DNA from: Steromphala cineraria | Taxonomy: Eukaryota; Mollusca; Gastropoda; Trochida; Trochidae | Assembly (NCBI GenBank): GCA_916613615.1 | Contig: OU744724.1 | Span: 21,872,171 to 21,936,170 of the forward strand | DNA: 64,000 nucleotides | Reading direction: 5' to 3' | Shown: in pieces, positions 60,662-64,000 of the stretch | Numbering within the stretch: position 1 is the stretch's first letter | Layout of the letters: every line of letters starts with the position of its first letter | Translations under genes and position numbers: made by a program | The notes under the pieces: model-generated | Told to the model about the DNA's origin: nothing | Databases searched by the model: none | What the model saw: only the letters and a program-made list of their open reading frames with translations

Positions 60662-63600
60662 CCAAGGCCTTTTATTATGTTTGTATGATATTGTGTACAG
60701 TAGCCATATGATGCGTATCTCTATTACTATGTATCAATGACGTGTAGCTAGCCGAGGTGTTTGTTGCCAGGAAGTTGGGTAGTCAGTCAGTCCACGGTGT
60801 GATGGTTTTCTTGTTTAGTGGTATGCAGGTCCTCACAGAGCTATGAGTTACTTCCCTTACAATTCTTGCAAGTGTCCTTACATAATAGTAAATAAGCCTC
60901 AGTTTTAAAAACACAGGTGAAATGAACTTGAATTTGAGGTTAGATATAAAATCAGAATACAACCATAGTAAACAAGATCATGATAATTTTCAGAAAATGT
61001 CATGGATGAAAAGATACATTGCCCTTGAATTAGTTAACCACTTGATTTTTTTTATTCCTGACATTAAAGTTATCTGTGATAATTGAGTCTTTGACATTAA
61101 TGAAATTTTTGAATCAAGATCAATTAATTTCTGCATGAAATATAAACCCAATTCAATTGCATACTCAATGCATAAACTTCAACTAAAAAATAGAAAATAT
61201 ATCCAGGTGAAGTAGTGTAACTGCTGAGAAGTAATTGCACAAATGGGCAATATGATTGACAAAAACTTACGAAACATAACCTACTGTAAAATGAACTTTT
61301 CAGATGGAGCATAACAATACTGAATATGCACAAACAGAACAATTTTGTTTGTTATTGAAAAAAAGACGAGCAATTGTCAGCAGCTCACAAGATTGTTGTG
61401 GTTAGCTGGTTGGCTTTGTGAAAGTTCTGTCTGTTAGTGGAGAAACACAACATATAGCACTGAGCTCTTATTCTTGAAACATTTGTAAACCTTTGTTATC
61501 AGTTTGTTAATTTTACTCCTAGACAACAGTTCCAAATACATTTTTAGTCTGATTTCTGGCTTGTGGGGTATAGGAGTTAAACCCCTAATGGCCACCATCA
61601 ATGGAGCTTATCTCCGACATTTCTTGGGAAAAGATATTCCAATTAGTAATCTCTTATGCATAAGGATACATATTGTTATATCACATGTATAATTGTCAGA
61701 AACATTTGAAGAAAGCCTGAAATATTGCGAAATTGCTGCTGAAATATCAAAGTCATGAAGAGATTGTAAAGAATAATTCAATAGTTTTTACTTTTCACGG
61801 CCAATCCCATACGTCCAACTCATAAAGGTTTTATAAGATGTTTAATCATACCAGTAGCACATGGATGAACGTTGATACTGTTTCAAGAAGAAGTTGCTCA
61901 GCAGTAGTCTGTGTATGGAGTTTGTAGATGCCATGTTATATGCAGGAACTGAGCTCTAGGACTGTGTGGAGTTAGCGTTGATGTTTGTTATTGCTGGTGA
62001 GAGATTGTTTTTACCTGGATCCTCTGCTTGTATGTCCTCTTCCAGGTGTTGACGACAGTTTCACACTTGACCCTCATTAAAAGGAAAATGTACCTAGCCA
62101 AGTAAACAACCAAAGAGAGAAATTTAAGAAATTTAAAAAAATTGCCTGGCTTAATTTTCAAACAAGTCATTGAAATTTTAGCATGCCTTTAGGGTAAAGC
62201 CATTCTGCAACTGATCTTACCTGGGGGAAAAAAGAAATGTTTTGAATGTAACAATAACCTGGAACGCTGGATGTGACATGCAGATAGATTGACCTGTCCT
62301 TGGTTTGTGTTGCGTCGTTGTACAACTCAGTTTGACGAGGTATTTTATCTTCATCTTTTAATGTTTGTACATAACTTATATCCTCATCTACTGGTCATAT
62401 TAACTATTATTATTCACTTATGTTCCTGTCTTGATGATATGATATTGCCTCATTCTATCTTCAACAAACAAAGCCATTTCTTCACAATGCCCTTTCAGCT
62501 TATTTTGCATCCTGCTGCATCAGGGTATATTTATCTGTGTAGCTTCTTTACATATGTGTAGGGGTACGTTGACATATGTACACTGGGGTAGCAGGATGTT
62601 CATTACTGAAAATATTGCTCAAAGTTTTTGTTAATGGTAAACATGGCATGATGCCTTGTTCCGCTGTATGAACAGAACACATCTTTCAAACATAACCTGC
62701 AGTGTTTTTAAGAGCAATAAGTCTAGTAATATTCTGCCTTTTCTGCTATACTACAGTACAGTAATACTATAATGATATTAACTAGAGATTTAGAACACAG
62801 GCTTACTACCAGTGTATGAAATAGATTTGAAACCTAGCCTGTCCTGAAAATTAATTGATCCATTCCTTAGGGGGAAATAAAGAAAACTTTTGAAAAGTTA
62901 CCAGTCCTGGCAAAAAGTAGCCAGTCAAGGACTGGCGTCCATGCTATATTTTAAACACTGTTACTACTTTCCTTAGGTTTTTAAAGATGTTTTCCTTCTG
63001 TTTTTTTTCTTTACGGTACCATTCAAATCTAATTATTGATCGAAGTTTGTGCTGAATTTAATAGCATTAACTGACAATTACTTTCATAAAGACATTTGTT
63101 TATCAGAATGGCAGTTTGTGTGTTGTGAGTCTGTCTCATAACTAACTAGACATGATGCTCTATGGGTTATGATACACCAACATACATTATTCATAAATTC
63201 TTTGAAATCATACATACCGGGTAATAAATCACACTCCAGCAGGGTACAGGCAATTTTCCAGAGACGTCTTGTAAGTTAAGTTTAGTTAAAGATTGATTTC
63301 CCTTGTGGCAGAAATTGCATTGTGAAGAAAATGGTGCATAGCATTCCATCCATAGTTAAATAATTTCAGTAGTTTGATTCTAAGGAGACAGGCCCCAAAT
63401 AAACATATAAGTATATACATTTATAACTATCTAGGTAAGAGATAAACATATTTTGCATCCTTCAGGATCAGAAAAGGTTTTCAAGTTGAATTGCACTGTA
63501 AAGCTTTACACCGAGTCATGTTTCTGTAGTTGTGGTGATGAGAAAATTAAATGATGGCAAGCCGTTTTGATCTCTTTTAAAGTAGAGATGTAAATACCGA

Positions 63601-64000
63601 TATGTTTAATTATGGCCTTGTCTCGGGGTCTAGTCTCAGAATTTCTATAATGAATTCTTGTAGTTAAAATGTTTATGAATAACAGGTTGTTTACCAAACA
63701 GTGCTATCAATATTATAACTGTTGCATCTATTTTGTGCTTAAAAACAGAAAGGAAAGTATGTGATAAATCTAATTTTGTGATGCTTGTAGACAGGAAATG
63801 CCTTGATTTATTATTGGTAAAAATGTCAGAATAATGTTATGACCTCAAATGTTATTTATGTAATCATATTTATTGTGTATTAGATATGGACAAACTTAAT
63901 ATTTTACAATGCTTGTATCCTGAAATGTATAAATACTTCATTTTGTTTAGGATATAAATGGTGTTCTTGATAATTATGAATTGTGTCATTTTGACCCTAA
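60662..64000. other. WDR26 3' UTR and downstream sequence
   Basis: No further gene is recognised up to the window end. Several AATAAA-type signals occur (for example near 62876 and 63396), so the end of the WDR26 transcript cannot be fixed by eye. Remaining short frames look like chance. Confidence 0.4.

Overview
This is metazoan nuclear DNA: AT-rich, with multi-exon genes bounded by canonical splice sites and a heavy load of animal-type transposable elements. The TE mix (DIRS, CR1/L2-like LINE, Tc1, Helitron-like, TTAA-type MITEs) and the two conserved genes fit a lophotrochozoan, most likely a mollusc. That is inference; no marker in the window settles the species. One 200-base run of N (22445-22644) marks an assembly gap.

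Layout: 1-3530 (minus strand) holds the 5' part of a DIRS-like retrotransposon, with one uninterrupted gag/reverse transcriptase/RNase H frame running off the left edge. 3.5-6.4 kb is AT-rich DNA with a CRE-like cluster and a foldback repeat. 6446-16734 (minus strand) is a complete 13-exon gene for a secreted 1005-residue S9-like alpha/beta hydrolase, assembled here from splice sites; every phase agrees. It contains a GC-AG intron and an exon that starts with a splice-donor sequence. 17.8-22.4 kb is a block of nested non-autonomous DNA elements, one carrying about 500 bp of (GTAT)n.

23001-41572 (plus strand) is GNPAT, the peroxisomal dihydroxyacetone-phosphate acyltransferase of ether-lipid synthesis: 14 exons, 694 residues, ending in the peroxisomal signal AKL. 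Its first intron holds a Helitron-like element, a TTAA MITE and an interrupted LINE. Two later introns are filled by minisatellites, one of 36 bp x 40 and one that appears to be copied from the exon's own 5' splice site.

44.5-49.8 kb is again repeats: a broken Tc1 transposon with a second Helitron-like copy inside it, an inverted-repeat element, and a second, inverted copy of the 17.8-kb TTAA family. 50824-60661 (plus strand) is WDR26, the LisH-CTLH-WD40 subunit of the GID/CTLH ubiquitin ligase: 14 exons, 574 residues. 60.7-64 kb shows no further gene.

The three genes are not an operon and do not obviously share a pathway. I found no clearly new multi-gene system. The most unusual signals are the splice-donor-derived minisatellite, the candidate recursive-splicing exon, the GC-AG intron, the 36-bp minisatellite, the mobile arrays of TCAAGGTCA, and the foldback palindromes around the hydrolase gene.
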